Origin: Camellia lanceoleosa
Lineage: Eukaryota > Streptophyta > Magnoliopsida > Ericales > Theaceae
Length of the DNA stretch: 64,000 nt
Assembly: GCA_025200525.1 (NCBI GenBank)
Contig: CM045767.1
Location: 4,289,437-4,353,436, forward strand
Direction of reading: 5' to 3'
Notes under the pieces: generated by a model
Seen by the model: only the letters and a program-made list of their open reading frames with translations
Told to the model about the DNA's origin: nothing
Databases searched by the model: none
Position numbers and translations under genes: made by a program
In this document: positions 23,071-33,496 of the stretch, one piece after another
Position numbering within the stretch: position 1 is the first letter of the stretch
Layout of the letters: every line of letters begins with the position of its first letter

Positions 23071-25821
23071 ATGCTAGGGAGGATGGGTGGACCGGCGGAC
23101 TGGTCATTTAACAGGATTGAGGATCCTAAGGTCTCTCTCATGGAATCGTCATCTTCGTCTGGATCATCAAAGAGGGCCAAGGCACCAAGTACCACTAGCC
23201 ATGTAGTTTCGTGCTTAGTTGACGGGTGCAGCTCGGACCTTAGTCAGTGCAGGGAGTATCACCGACGTCATAAGGTTTGCGAGCGCCATTCTAAGACCCC
23301 AAAGGTTACAATTGGGGGCCAGGAACAACGGTTCTGTCAACAGTGCAGCCGGTAAGAATGCTAAGCTTTTCAAAGAAACTCTATTAAGCACAATCTAAAT
23401 TTCCTTTGTTATTAGGATGTTGTAATTGGGATAATTTTGATTTTGAGGAGATAATTGTTCACATACCTAAGTTTTGTATTTTGTTCTATCCTCTGGTTTC
23501 ATGTGTCTCAATGTAATTATTCTTCCTAGTCAATGTTCAAATATAGTTTTACTTCTATTGATAGGTCACATGGACATCTCATGAGAAATTTATCAGTTTC
23601 TCAAACGGTGTTTGACACGAGTCTGACGTGTTTTTCCTATGCTGGGGGGAGTTTGTTAACTTTTAAATCTCTCTTTTAGGGTTTGTCAAGAAAATGGTAG
23701 TGGACTCCCAAAATAAATGATCTCAGACATACATATGCATATCTTTTCCTAATCCTAGGCAAATGAAGAATAATACTTCGTGGTCCGAATTTGTGTGGCC
23801 CGAATGGTTCGAATATATTAAAACGACGTTGTTTTGACACATTTGAGCCATGAATTTTTGGGCCACCAAGCATTACTCGCAAATTAAATGTATTTAACTC
23901 TTTTTTTTGCCTTCTAACTCTTCGACATGGCTCGTTATGGATCCAGTCTACATTCAAAAAAAATTTAGTAGCCTTAAATTATTTTGCGTAGGGCATAGCT
24001 GTTCCATAATTTTATGTTCTTTGCTACAAATACGTGACCCTCTTTTATTATTATCGTTCTGACTGGTTGTTCTATCCTATATAGTGTGACTTAAACAGAG
24101 TTAAAACTCTGAACTCCACATTAAAAGTTAAGTGAAGAATTCTGAACTATTCCCTTTGATTAATAGACATTTTTACGGGACAATTTTACTGCTTAATAGA
24201 CAATTTTCCGTAAATTCTGATTCTCTCTGATTAATAATATTTTGTTTCCTTTCTTCTTGAAATATTCATTTGCTTTGATGGACTATTATTCCCTTTGATT
24301 CTTAAAGGTGAAACTTTCATTCTGCTTAATCACCTGTTTATAGGTTTCATTCATTGGTAGAGTTTGACGAGGGAAAGCGAAGCTGTAGGAAGCGTCTAGA
24401 GGGCCACAACAGGCGCCGGAGAAAGCCTCAGTCAGAATCTCTCTCCAGAAACCCTGGAAGGTTTCTTTCTAATCAACAAGGTTCAGATTCTTTATTTACA
24501 AGAACTTATGTTCCATTTACCATATATCTCATAGTTCAAAACCCATATCCCTAAAGTCTCCATTGTAGGATGTAAAACAAACCAAGTTATTCGAGCTCAA
24601 CTCGTGTCTAACTTGTTAAAAGCTCATTTGAGTTCAAATCGTTACATAAACAAGTCAAAGTTGAACACGGATTGAAGTTTGTTAATTTTTTTAGTTCGGC
24701 TTGATTAGCTTGTGTACCAAGAAGTATGTGACATGGAAATTTTTAAAAAATATTGGACATGACACGTGTCATAATTAAAGATAAATAATTATCATATGAA
24801 TATTTTGGTCAAAGATAATAATTTTAAAAATCTAAAGCAGTACAACATGTATAAATTTACATTGTTCTTGTTTTATCATTAGATTCGAAGTTATTTTGTT
24901 CAAATTTGTAATATGTTTTGTGTCTAAATCTTGGGAAGTATCGTCGTGTCGTGGCGGTATCCAACATAGTGTTGGACACGACATATTGCCTTCTTAGAAG
25001 AGTCCATGTTTCTTAGCTTGTATACATTATAAAAAAACAATATACTCAAGCTCAGCTTGTGATTGACTTGATTGAAGCTCGTTTGAGGTTGATTTAAAAA
25101 GTAAACAAATCAAACTTGAAACATTTTGCACTTCATTAAGTTTTCAAATCAAACATGAACAATCAGCGTTTTGACCTCTTTTATTGTAGGTCCTACTTTG
25201 TTGTCATTCAGTAGTTCACAACTATTTGGAAGTCCCATGATGAACTCTGCTTGGGCTGAAACTGTCAATGCTGAGAATAGTACTCTCCCATATAACAGCA
25301 ACCAATGCTTAAACTACATCGACCGACATGACGATTTTCTGGGATCTTTACCTCACAGCTTTGGAGGAGGAAACCAGTTCAAAATCTTTCATGGGAACAA
25401 CCTCCCCGACCTCTCTGAAGCCTCCACGTGTCAACCGCTTCTCGATCCCAGTTCTGCATCCGGAACCAGTAGCCACAGCCAGAAAATAATGTTCTCTGAT
25501 GGATTAAGTCGAGCCATTGTCGAATCTGACTGTGCTCTCTCTCTTCTGTCATCAGCGCCGCCAGCTGAAACTCGGGAGATTGGTTTGGGCCATGTGGTGC
25601 AGCCCAACCCTGGTTCCTCTGCCCAATCCTTGGCCCACAATATGCACTACTGTGATCTAAGTCAGTACTCACAAGGGATAGAAAGTAAGCCATTAGCTTC
25701 TTTTCTCAGCTCTCATGCTGGTGACAACGCGGATCTCCATCGCCCGGGAATGCTTCAGGATGGGCCTGATGGGCCATCTGATAGTGGGCGGCACCAAACA
25801 CTCTCATTCAGATGGGAGTAG
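23071..25821 (+). CDS. SPL13-like: SBP-box transcription factor, SPL13-type, three coding exons
   Basis: Coding exons are 23071-23351, 24344-24480 and 25190-25821, with GT-AG introns; the joined frame is 349 codons plus TAG. The SBP DNA-binding domain is residues about 46-123: zinc site 1 uses C48, C53, C70 and H73; site 2 uses C89, C92, H96 and C108; the nuclear signal is the basic KRSCRKR and RRRRK part. The first intron falls in the SR|FH codon, the conserved SBP intron site. The C-terminus contains the ALSLLS peptide encoded by the miR156 site and ends QTLSFRWE, typical of the SPL13 group. SPL proteins bind GTAC motifs in the nucleus and promote phase change. The ancestral N-terminus seems lost (see findings), so the start at 23071 is a choice; 23140 (MESSSS) is the alternative. 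Otherwise it looks functional. Confidence 0.88.
23352..24343 (+). other. Intron 1 of the SPL gene
   Basis: It begins GTAAGAATGC at 23352 and ends TTTATAG at 24343. It contains an AAAACGACGTTGTTTT near-palindrome (about 23819-23834). The minus-strand open frame at 23676-23957 has no support. Confidence 0.85.
24481..25189 (+). other. Intron 2 of the SPL gene
   Basis: It begins GTTCAGATTC and ends TTATTGTAG at 25189. The junction recreates a glycine codon in [16 protein letters not shown], matching the usual SPL13 exon join. The interior is AT-rich with repeated GCTCGTTTGAG/GCTCAGCTTG words like those in the hAT MITE at 62903. Confidence 0.85.
25532..25551 (+). promoter_or_regulatory. miR156/157 target site in the SPL mRNA
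   Basis: The 20-base sequence starting GTGCTCTCTC and ending TTCTGTCA is the canonical miR156-responsive element of plant SPL genes. It lies in exon 3 in the frame encoding CALSLLSS. It should allow miR156-guided cleavage or repression in juvenile tissue. No mismatch to the usual plant site is seen. Confidence 0.95.
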
Positions 25822-26800
25822 TTTGTCTCTGGTGGGCCTTGTTTGTCGTCAAATGGATCGAAGTTGCTAAATTAGGTAATTGCCCAATTACTTTTTGTAA
25901 AAACTATGGTGGGAAAGAATGTATTGCCTCCCAAATTGTGAAATTTCTCGTTATTTTGTTGTTGCTTTTGTTTTCGTGGAATGATGAACAAGAGGTTTCG
26001 AATGCTGTTTTGTTAATGTAACAATGAAGTGAGAACACCATCATTGAGAGGGGGGTTTGAGTTGGAGCAGGCTGTGAGAGATTCTCTCTCTTGGAGTCAC
26101 AAATTTAAAATGCATCAAATTAATAGGGAGTGGATTGAATAGTTCTCAAACTGCCAAATGTCTTATGATTGGCTATTTGGCACCTTCACCTTATTACTAT
26201 TTTTTGTCAAAAGTTCAAAGAAAATTTTATTTCTTATGATATTTTTTATAGGGAAAACTCCACTGAAAGGATATAGTGTGACAATTGTAACTTATCTTTG
26301 CGGGTAATTTGTTTAAAGTGATAGGTCTCAATTCAATCATGTCATTTTATGCATAATATCTGTTTTATTTTATTTTTTAGGGCCATAAACGAATATGCTT
26401 CCTAAGCAATCAGAATAATCATTGTCCAGGAACACTCTTATGGTTTGCAAACTCTTTAGGGTTTCAAATACACTAAAAATATGCCCAGTTGTGAGTAGCC
26501 CTAACTACAAATGGCCTATGGGCTCACATCACCAACAACCGAATTGGGCCTTATCTCTTGAGGCTTGTATGGAATATGAAGTATGGAGCCTAACTTTTTT
26601 CTTAATTTTTTCCTTTATTTTTGGGGATAATCCAAATTAATCTAAAGCCCCATAAATCCGCACGAGTAGCCTAGTAGCAAAGTTGTTGGATCTTGTCATG
26701 AACAGTAAACCTGAACCATCTAGGTTTCGCACTCGTTGGTGTCTTTAGACTTAACTTAATCAATAATTATGATTTACAGGTGGTTGTAGGTATTCAGAAT
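25822..26800 (+). other. SPL 3' flank and intergenic DNA
   Basis: About 250 bases after the stop are T-rich and probably the 3' UTR. No further coding exon or clear element is seen up to the MITE at 26804. The short frames at 25812 and 26422 have no recognisable product. Confidence 0.55.
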
Positions 26801-26803
26801 TTA

Positions 26804-27057
26804 GATCAAGTTTGGGAACACCCCAAAAAGTTACTCAAAAAGTTAAAAAGTTATCACTATGCACCAAAAGTCAACAATTACGGCTGCACAACTCCCAATT
26901 TTAATTTTTCCCTACAAACCAATTTTTACAATTTTTTATTACACATTTTTCTATAAAAAAAAATAAAAAGTTAACCCAAACATTCATATTTTCAACCTCA
27001 ACTTTTTAGTCTAAAAAGACAAAAAGTACACTTATTTAGGACACCCCAAACAACCCC
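26804..27057. mobile_element. Tourist-type MITE, copy 2 (254 bp)
   Basis: It starts GATCAAGTTTGGGAAC and ends CCCCAAACAACCCC, with TTA on both sides (26801-26803, 27058-27060). The whole length aligns with the MITE at 15575-15843, including AAAAGTCAACAATTACGGC and AAAAAGTACACTTATTTAGG. Confidence 0.87.
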
Positions 27058-27080
27058 TTATTCTATAAGAGGGTATGTCC

Positions 27081-27105
27081 TCTCTCTCTCTCTCTCTCTC
27101 TCTCT
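27081..27105. repeat. (TC)n microsatellite
   Basis: Uninterrupted TC dinucleotides directly right of the MITE copy 2. Confidence 0.95.
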
Positions 27106-27349
27106 ATAGAAAGGGGACATCATCGAAAAATAAAGATTCTACAAGAACTCAATAATTAGGGTGTATGAAGTTATGAACCAGACATTAAGGTGTTTAAGAT
27201 GATCTAAATAAATATATTTTTTGAAATTTTACGAAAAGATATACAAAAAAGTAGAGAGGTGATATGATCTAAAAAAATAAAATAAAGTAAAATGATAAAA
27301 AAGTACACTTTTGTAAAGGAATGCTAAATAAATAGTGCCTAAGTTTGAG

Positions 27350-27352
<3 letters not shown>

Positions 27353-27383
<31 letters not shown>
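27353..27383. repeat. Poly-T tract
   Basis: 31 consecutive T; a similar tract is at 27911-27945. Confidence 0.95.
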
Positions 27384-27384
<1 letters not shown>

Positions 27385-27464
27385 AATATTCTAAAATAAA
27401 AAAAAACTATTTAAAGAATTGACCTATTTTTCAAACTATTTGGGAAAGTGACATAGTTTTGAAA

Positions 27465-27640
27465 TCGCATTTTGAACATATACTTTCAAATTGAAATTGC
27501 ATTTTCAACATGCAATTTTAACTTGAAGTTGCATGTTGAAAATGCGATTTTAAGTCTACATGGACAGATTTGAAGTCTACATAGATAATGATTTACTGAT
27601 GTGGCTTGAAATTATATGTTGAAAATGCAATTTCAACTAC
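27465..27640. repeat. Small array of 31-bp palindromic units
   Basis: Four units of the form TTGAANTTGCATGTTGAA-NATGCNATTTNAA lie here (about 27465, 27490, 27520 and 27607). Each can fold into a hairpin with arms near 15 bases around one central base. The same unit is arrayed about 14 times at 56131-56750. The array is just upstream of a possible transcript leader (27660-27812). Confidence 0.8.
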
Positions 27641-27659
27641 AGATTTTAGAATTCAAAAT

Positions 27660-27812
27660 GGCCTTACGAGAGAGAGCTCCTCCCTTTAACTTCGATGCCC
27701 GACTCTTTCAGCTCCTTCCCTTCACTTCGTACTTTGTCCTTCTCTTGATTTCGACGCCGAACTCCCGACTCTCTCTATGTTTCATCTCATTTGATGAAGA
27801 ACAACTTAAGAG
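27660..27812 (+). other. Possible leader exon of the GRF-zinc-finger pseudogene
   Basis: A pyrimidine-rich, less AT-rich segment ends AACTTAAGAG followed by GTAATTTGG, a plausible splice donor. A weak coding-like frame (ALRERAPPFNFDARLF) has no recognised homology. If it is a leader exon, the LHCB3 fragment lies in the following intron. Inferred from composition and splice site only. Confidence 0.3.
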
Positions 27813-27909
27813 GTAATTTGGTATATATATATATATTTGTATATTGAGTATATATATCTTGTATATATATATTAGCCCTTATATATATATTAGGGCTTTG
27901 GATTTAGGG

Positions 27910-27910
<1 letters not shown>

Positions 27911-27945
<35 letters not shown>
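27911..27945. repeat. Poly-T tract
   Basis: 35 consecutive T. Confidence 0.95.
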
Positions 27946-28179
27946 CTTTCTTTGTTGTTTGAACAAGGATTTAGGACTTTTGACAATCTGATAAATGTTG
28001 TAAAATGTTGGAATTAGGGCTTTTGACAATTTGATAAATAATTTGAATGTTGGATTATGGTCTTTTGATTTGGGAATTGAGTAAACTTTACCTTACCTAC
28101 CACCTGCTCGATAAAATTCCCCAACCAAATTTCCCAGTCCTAAATCAAGTGTTTATTGCCTTGAATTACAAATTCTGTA

Positions 28180-28275
28180 ATTTTAAATGGGTTTTGCTTT
28201 GTTTGATTAGTTTGCTTCTTGGGAATAAGTTCTTGTGTTTGATTTTAACATTTCTTGTTCATTGGTAAATGGGTT
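28180..28275 (+). repeat. Direct repeat, left copy, flanking the LHCB3 fragment
   Basis: ATTAGTTTGCTTCTTGGGAA and TTTTAACATTTCTTGTTCAT here correspond to ATTAGTTTGCTTATTGCGAG and TTTGAACATTTCTTAGTTGT at 29513-29575. The two copies enclose the captured LHCB3 segment, suggesting it entered a duplicated or filled break. Confidence 0.65.
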
Positions 28276-28515
28276 CTTTCTGCTTGAAAAATATTTTTAG
28301 TTAATTTACTCAAATGAAATAAAATGCAACAAGCATTTTGGAAAAATATTTTCCATTGAAATAAATGGATTGTAAATTTCCAAATTACATAATTTCACAA
28401 GGCAAGCCATTTGAACCTTTCATTCCAACAAAGTAGTAACTATAAAATGTACCCAGAAACCCCCCCCAATTATCATACATTAACACAACACAAAATGAAT
28501 GATATTATCATGAAT

Positions 28516-29024
28516 TTATGATCTGGGTACAAACTTGGTGGCATAGACCCAAGCATTGTTAGCCACATGATTGTCAAGGTGGTCCAACAGGTTCTTAAGT
28601 GGCCCTTTAATAGTGGCAATAGCTTGAACAAAGAACCCAAACATTGAGAACATGGCTAGCTTGCCATTCTTGATTTCTTTCACCTTGAGCTCGGCAAAGG
28701 TGATTAGGTCATCTGCAAGGCCCAGTGGGTCAAAGTACTGTCCACTGGGGTACAAGTTATTTCCCTTTCTGACTCTAGGAAGGCCATTAATGTGGAAGCC
28801 CTCAACGAGGCCCATTAGAACCACTTGGAGCCCAAAACTGCTAGGATGCTTTGGGCATGGACAAGATTTGGGTTGCCCAAGTAGTGTAGGTCACTTTTGG
28901 AGAAGATTTGGGCTCCAGATTTGAACGAAACAGGGTCTTTGAAGTCCACTTTGACCCATTTTTCAAGGACTTCTGGGGTGATGCAACCTAGGGCTCGCAA
29001 CATGACCCATCTTCTGTGGATGAC
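28516..29024 (-). pseudogene. LHCB3: LHCB3 (photosystem II antenna) fragment, C-terminal exon
   Basis: The minus strand encodes [20 protein letters not shown], then [18 protein letters not shown], then, after a 1-base deletion near 28826, [24 protein letters not shown] and [20 protein letters not shown], ending in [10 protein letters not shown] and [20 protein letters not shown] and the EGFHINGLP part distinguish LHCB3 from LHCB1/2. Just upstream (29025 on) is CTTTCAG, an intron acceptor at the ancestral exon start, so this is a genomic copy and not a processed one. The N-terminal exons and transit peptide are missing. The ExxNxR chlorophyll motif has R changed to K. The parent protein binds chlorophyll in the thylakoid; this copy is dead. 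Confidence 0.92.
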
Positions 29025-29486
29025 CTGAAAGTTCAGTAACAATTATGTTATGGTTTGTTTGGCTCTTAGGAAACAGAAAAGAGAAGGGATTTCCTTAAAA
29101 AAAAAAAGAAAAAAAAACCCTTATATTTCGTTCCTTTTTTCCCTTCTTTTGAAAAAAACGTTCCATGTTTAGATTATTGGGATATAGGAGAGGGGATGTT
29201 TTTAACTTTTTTTTTTTTTTTTTGGGTACAGGATGTTTTAAACTTTCAAGTTTAGATTATTAGCTTAAAGTTGCACCAAAGGGAATTATAGTAGTTATTT
29301 GTTTATATTTTTGGTAAATAAGGTAGAGAATGCCAATGCACTTTGCATTTTCTAGTTGATTCATTTCATAACCAAACTTTCAGGTTCAATGAAGAAATTA
29401 ACAGGTAGATCAACAGATTTACCTTAAGAGCCCTGTTCCTAGATTTTTGGCTGTTTTGATTAGTATGGGTTTAAAATTTGTATAAT

Positions 29487-29595
29487 GTTAAATGGATTTT
29501 TAGTTTGCCAGATTAGTTTGCTTATTGCGAGTGAGTTCTTCTGTTTCATTTGAACATTTCTTAGTTGTTCATTGCGAAATGGATTTTTTGATTCT
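29487..29595 (+). repeat. Direct repeat, right copy
   Basis: Diverged copy of 28180-28275, on the other side of the LHCB3 fragment. Shared order of words: TTAAATGG, ATTAGTTTGCTT, AACATTTCTT, GTTCATTG, AAATGG. Confidence 0.65.
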
Positions 29596-29924
29596 TAATT
29601 TTAGTGATTTGTAGTTATGTTTGTTATGATTGTGATTTTGTTTTTTAGGGCTTTTGTGCTTAATCCTTAGTTATTTTTAGATGGGTTATGTTATGAATCT
29701 GATTATGTTATGATTTTGATTCATTGTTATGTTTTTTTTTTTTTTTGATTATGTTATGATTTTGATTCTACTATGTTCATTTGTGTGACTATGAACTGTT
29801 ATTTTTATTCTTTTATGTTCATTTTGAGTCTGTTACTGTCATCGGTGTTATTTCCGTTGTGATCATTTAAATTTAAACCTTGATTCGTATAGTTTAATGA
29901 GGATAACTTTTTTTTTTTTTTTAT

Positions 29925-30310
29925 ATGTCAAGTTCAAGTGTCAATGGCAGTAGTTGACATACTTGAACAAAAATTGTCCTAGATGTAATAAAAAAGCTAG
30001 TATTCAAATTTCTGAGACCGATTGAAACAAAAACAAGTTATTCTACTCTTGTAATAACTGTGGTAGTTTTGTTGAATGGTGCTTGCCTGTGAATTCACAA
30101 TCTAGAGGTCATGAAATTTCAAGACAAATAAAAGGAGAACTACCAACTGGCACCGAACAACTTCGATGTATGACAGAACAACTTCAAGCTATGACCGAAC
30201 AACAAAGATGTATGACGGAACAACTTCGAATTCAGAGCGCAAAGATGAAAAAAATGGAATTTGTGTTGTTTGTGTTGCTTGTAATTGGTGCCTTATTACT
30301 TATGATGTAA
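29925..30310 (+). pseudogene. GRF-type zinc finger small protein, broken
   Basis: Starting at ATG 29925 the reading gives MSSSSVNGSS, then after a one-base shift NKNCPRCNKKASIQISETD, a TGA stop, and KLFYSCNNCGSFVEWC. The cysteine pattern CxxC ... C-N-N-C ... W-C is the plant GRF zinc finger. It is followed by four 7-residue repeats (TEQLRCM, TEQLQAM, TEQQRCM, TEQLRIQ) and a C-terminal hydrophobic helix (FVLFVLLVIGALLLMM) before TAA at 30308. Plant GRF proteins of this small membrane-tailed type are common and of unknown function. One stop and one frameshift suggest a pseudogene. Confidence 0.75.
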
Positions 30311-31212
30311 TATATATATATATATGTAAGTTAGAAGTAGAGGGAGAAGTAAAAGTAGAGTGAACACTATTGTATGGTACTATGATGTTTTACAGTGAAT
30401 TAGGTTTTGTTGTGTATATATATATGTTTTGTTGTGTTTTTACATGAATATTAGACTGGTGTTCATGATGAGGATAATACGATATATAAGCTTGAGCTTT
30501 AGCTTAACCTTCAAATTGAAGCACCTTAGTAGCTTATATTTTTTTCTTTTTTCCTCTTCTTTCCAGTGAACTTTAGTGAGTGTTGTGGTTCCATCTAAGT
30601 TTGGGTTTTCACTGTGTTCTTTGATTTATGGTAGAACTAAATTAAATCAGTCATAATTTCCCTTCAGTATGACACTTTATTCTTCTAATTCTATAGAGAG
30701 ACCTCTCTTTACTCTCTCTTGGAATGATTATGTTTGAACTTTGTGGAGTTTTTACCATTCACTAATTTTTTCCCCCCGTAATAATTGTTCCTTGCTTAAT
30801 CCTTATTCTGTGTTACTCTTTTTCCCCCCTCCTCCAGATCACTATTTCTAATTCAAATCCTGACATAGTCATGGTTGGTTTATTATACAAATATAAAGTC
30901 TGTTAAAAGTCCAAACAATAATTATTCTATATTTTTGGATGTTCTACAATAAGTTCATAATATCACAGAACACATAGATGTAAAATGTGTTCACACAGAA
31001 CACAAAACATTATTCATAAATCTGCACTTAATTTGGAACACAGAACACATGTATATAAAATGTGTTTTGAGGAACACATTTATAAGATTATTGAACATAG
31101 AAATGTCTGTTTGACTCACCATTGCAAGAGAGATAACCTATAAATGATAGAATAATAATAATAATAATATGTACAGACATATCAGAGAGATTGATTAGTG
31201 TATGTATGTATG

Positions 31213-31215
<3 letters not shown>
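30311..31215. other. Intergenic DNA with AACACA/TGTGTT repeats
   Basis: Between 30955 and 31095 the words AACACA, AAAATGTGTT and GGAACACA recur in both orientations and could pair as hairpins. No coding frame is recognised. Confidence 0.5.

Positions 31216-31218
<3 letters not shown>

Positions 31219-31259
<41 letters not shown>
31219..31259. repeat. (AG)n microsatellite
   Basis: Uninterrupted AG dinucleotides, about 20 copies. Confidence 0.97.
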
Positions 31260-31264
<5 letters not shown>

Positions 31265-31382
31265 GGGTTTTGGAGTACATTACTTATAAAACTATGATTA
31301 GAACACTTAATAGTTACATAGACAACTATTAGACAGAAAATGTGACAAACTCATTACTGAAAGACTTAGTTTAAAACACACA

Positions 31383-32057
31383 CTACATAATTATGGAGAA
31401 CCTAATATAATTTAGTACAAACATAGACACCCAATTAGCGCTTAAATCGGCAATCTTAGAGTCCGAATAATCCGAAAGCTCAGGGTCAGAGACAAGTGCA
31501 GGATCCTCCATGATAGCCTTGATAGACGCAGCATTTGGTTCTGTTCCGTTCTTCTGGGCATCATTCTTAATTATATATAGTTGCATATCGAGGGCTAACC
31601 TACGGTGCATTTGAGAAATCTCACGTTGTAGTCTTTTACAGAGCCAATCAACATTATCAGGATCTTTCTTTTGGATCTCAACAGAGCATGCTTTCAGCAC
31701 CTTAAGTCGATTTCCCGACTTAAGATTTCCATTTGTACTTGCTCTATAAATAGTGCAAGCCACTTGAGAAGAGCAGCGTCAGCTAGACCATATTCTGTTT
31801 GATTGTCAGATGGATCCATACATGAATCCCCTTGAATTGGATAATACTTGGGCATCATAAAATGTCGCTTCCCAAACCTATTATGATAACCACAAGCATA
31901 ATCTGAAAAAGATTCTGTTGTTTCGTTTTCAGCATCGCCACGTCCTGTTCTCCTTCTCCTTCCCTTTCCCCCTCCTCATCGTGAACTCTCACCTCTTTGC
32001 AAGTTCTTACCACCTCTGCGATTCGCACTCCCTTCCATGAATCGTGTAGCCATGTGA
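31383..32057 (-). pseudogene. Unrecognised reading frame, broken in two
   Basis: From ATG at 32057-32055 the minus strand encodes MATRFMEGSANRRGGKNLQR, a TGA stop, a basic GRRRRTGRGD stretch and FSDYACGYHNRFGKRHFMMP. A frame change near 31760 leads to the open frame down to TAG at 31383, rich in polar and charged residues (KKDPDNVDWLCKRLQREISQ). I do not recognise the family. The basic start and acidic tail could suit a nucleic-acid-binding transposon accessory protein, but that is inference. The 91-bp repeats lie just upstream. Confidence 0.45.
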
Positions 32058-32221
32058 ATTTTTTTTAAAGAAATCAATGATAATAAAGGAGGGCGAACTA
32101 AGTTGTAAGGGTGTGTCTTGACCTTCACTCCTTTATATAGTTGTTTATGAACATCATTGCCATGTACTCGTATTTATGTCACTTAGAAATGATGACATGA
32201 CACATATCCTATATTCCAACA

Positions 32222-32480
32222 TGACGATGAGAAAGACACTGTAAGAAAAAAACAAAGAAAATAAATGCCTCAGTAGGAAGTCACATGACATGATAATCCC
32301 ACATATATCAGCAAGAGATGAGTTCTCACTTTAAGGAAAAAACAAAGGAAAGAAAAGCCGTTGCACAAAGTCACATGACATGCAAGCCATCTGCATATAC
32401 CAACAATAGACGAGTTGTCACTGTAAGGAAAAAACAAAGAAAATTAACGGTTCTGCCCAAAGTCACTATTGCCGTGTGAC
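32222..32480. repeat. 91-bp tandem repeat, about 3 copies
   Basis: The block CACTGTAAGGAAAAAACAAAG (or variants) starts at 32237, 32327 and 32419, so the period is 90-92 bases. Each unit ends with AAGTCACATGACATG or AAGTCACTATTGCCG. A further isolated variant (CACTGTAGGAAAAAAGCA) is at about 32780. Confidence 0.82.
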
Positions 32481-33490
32481 TTTGTGAATTTAATAAAAAT
32501 GGAGAGGGGTGTTAGAAAGGCAACTATAATTTCGGGAAACATAACTCACTTGCATTTTTGATGTGATTACTCATTGTAACAAAGAAACATAACTCTGTCT
32601 GAAGTTACAATAACCATGTCAATGGCGCATGTCATTGTGGAATGAGGGGTGTCTGAAACATCACGAACCATTATAGCATTTTATCTTCTGCCCTCCTCCA
32701 TTTGATTTTAGGATTGAATTTATAATTTCTTGTAAACACCATTTTCTGCCCTCGATATCGTCACTTCAAAGTGACTACTCACTGTAGGAAAAAAGCACGT
32801 AGGTGTTTGACGTTTACTGTGCCCATGTGAACTTGACCAACTTGTAGGGGGATGAATTTATTAAGTTTGTTAAAAGTCACAGCGTCATTGAGTAATTTTG
32901 CACGACTTGACAAGTCAATGCATGTTGACAAGTCAGGAACCATTATAGTATTTTATCTTTCCAAATATTACAATTGAAATTTGAATTTGAATACAGTTTG
33001 ACCTTATATTGTGTAACAACTCCAGTATTTGTCTAGTATTCAAATATCGGGAACAAGTTAAATAAATATTTCATATCGCTTGACACCATATCGTATCGGT
33101 TTGATGCTGATTAATCAATAATGGGATCTTCTCTGGTAAGTGAGTCATAAACCTACACAAGTTTTCATATATGAAATCGATATCCAATAACAAAGAATTT
33201 CACTAAATGGCATACATATGCTGATAGCGGAAGAATACGAATTTCAACAATATCACGGGTATACAAACTACAAAAAGTCACCACCAACAATTTTGAAGGG
33301 TTATATCAAATGAATACATTAAAATAATATCACGAGTGTGTGTTCTTCCACAGTAACCCCTCATATGAATTATTGTAACCATGACATCTCCTCTACATGT
33401 TTATAAATAGCAGTGCCTCAACTATGATCATTTCCAACCCATCTTAATAGTTATTTACAACCCATCTATTTAATTTAATTTTCATGTATA
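32481..33490. other. Intergenic DNA, no gene recognised
   Basis: The stretch carries repeated AAGTCAC/GTGACTT words related to the 91-bp repeat and a GAACCATTATAGNATTTTATC word present twice (about 32665 and 32938). No credible frame is open. Confidence 0.5.
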
Positions 33491-33496
33491 CGAGAA

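Noticed and set aside
23676..23957. Minus-strand frame of 93 codons in SPL intron 1
   Set aside because: No recognisable features and wholly inside an intron with good splice sites.
25379..25693. Minus-strand frames of 104 and 69 codons within SPL exon 3
   Set aside because: Shadows of the coding exon on the opposite strand.
27465..32057. Complete Pack-MULE carrying the LHCB3 fragment
   Set aside because: Attractive because of the shared palindromes, but no matching terminal repeats or 9-bp target duplication were found, so it is kept only as a hypothesis.
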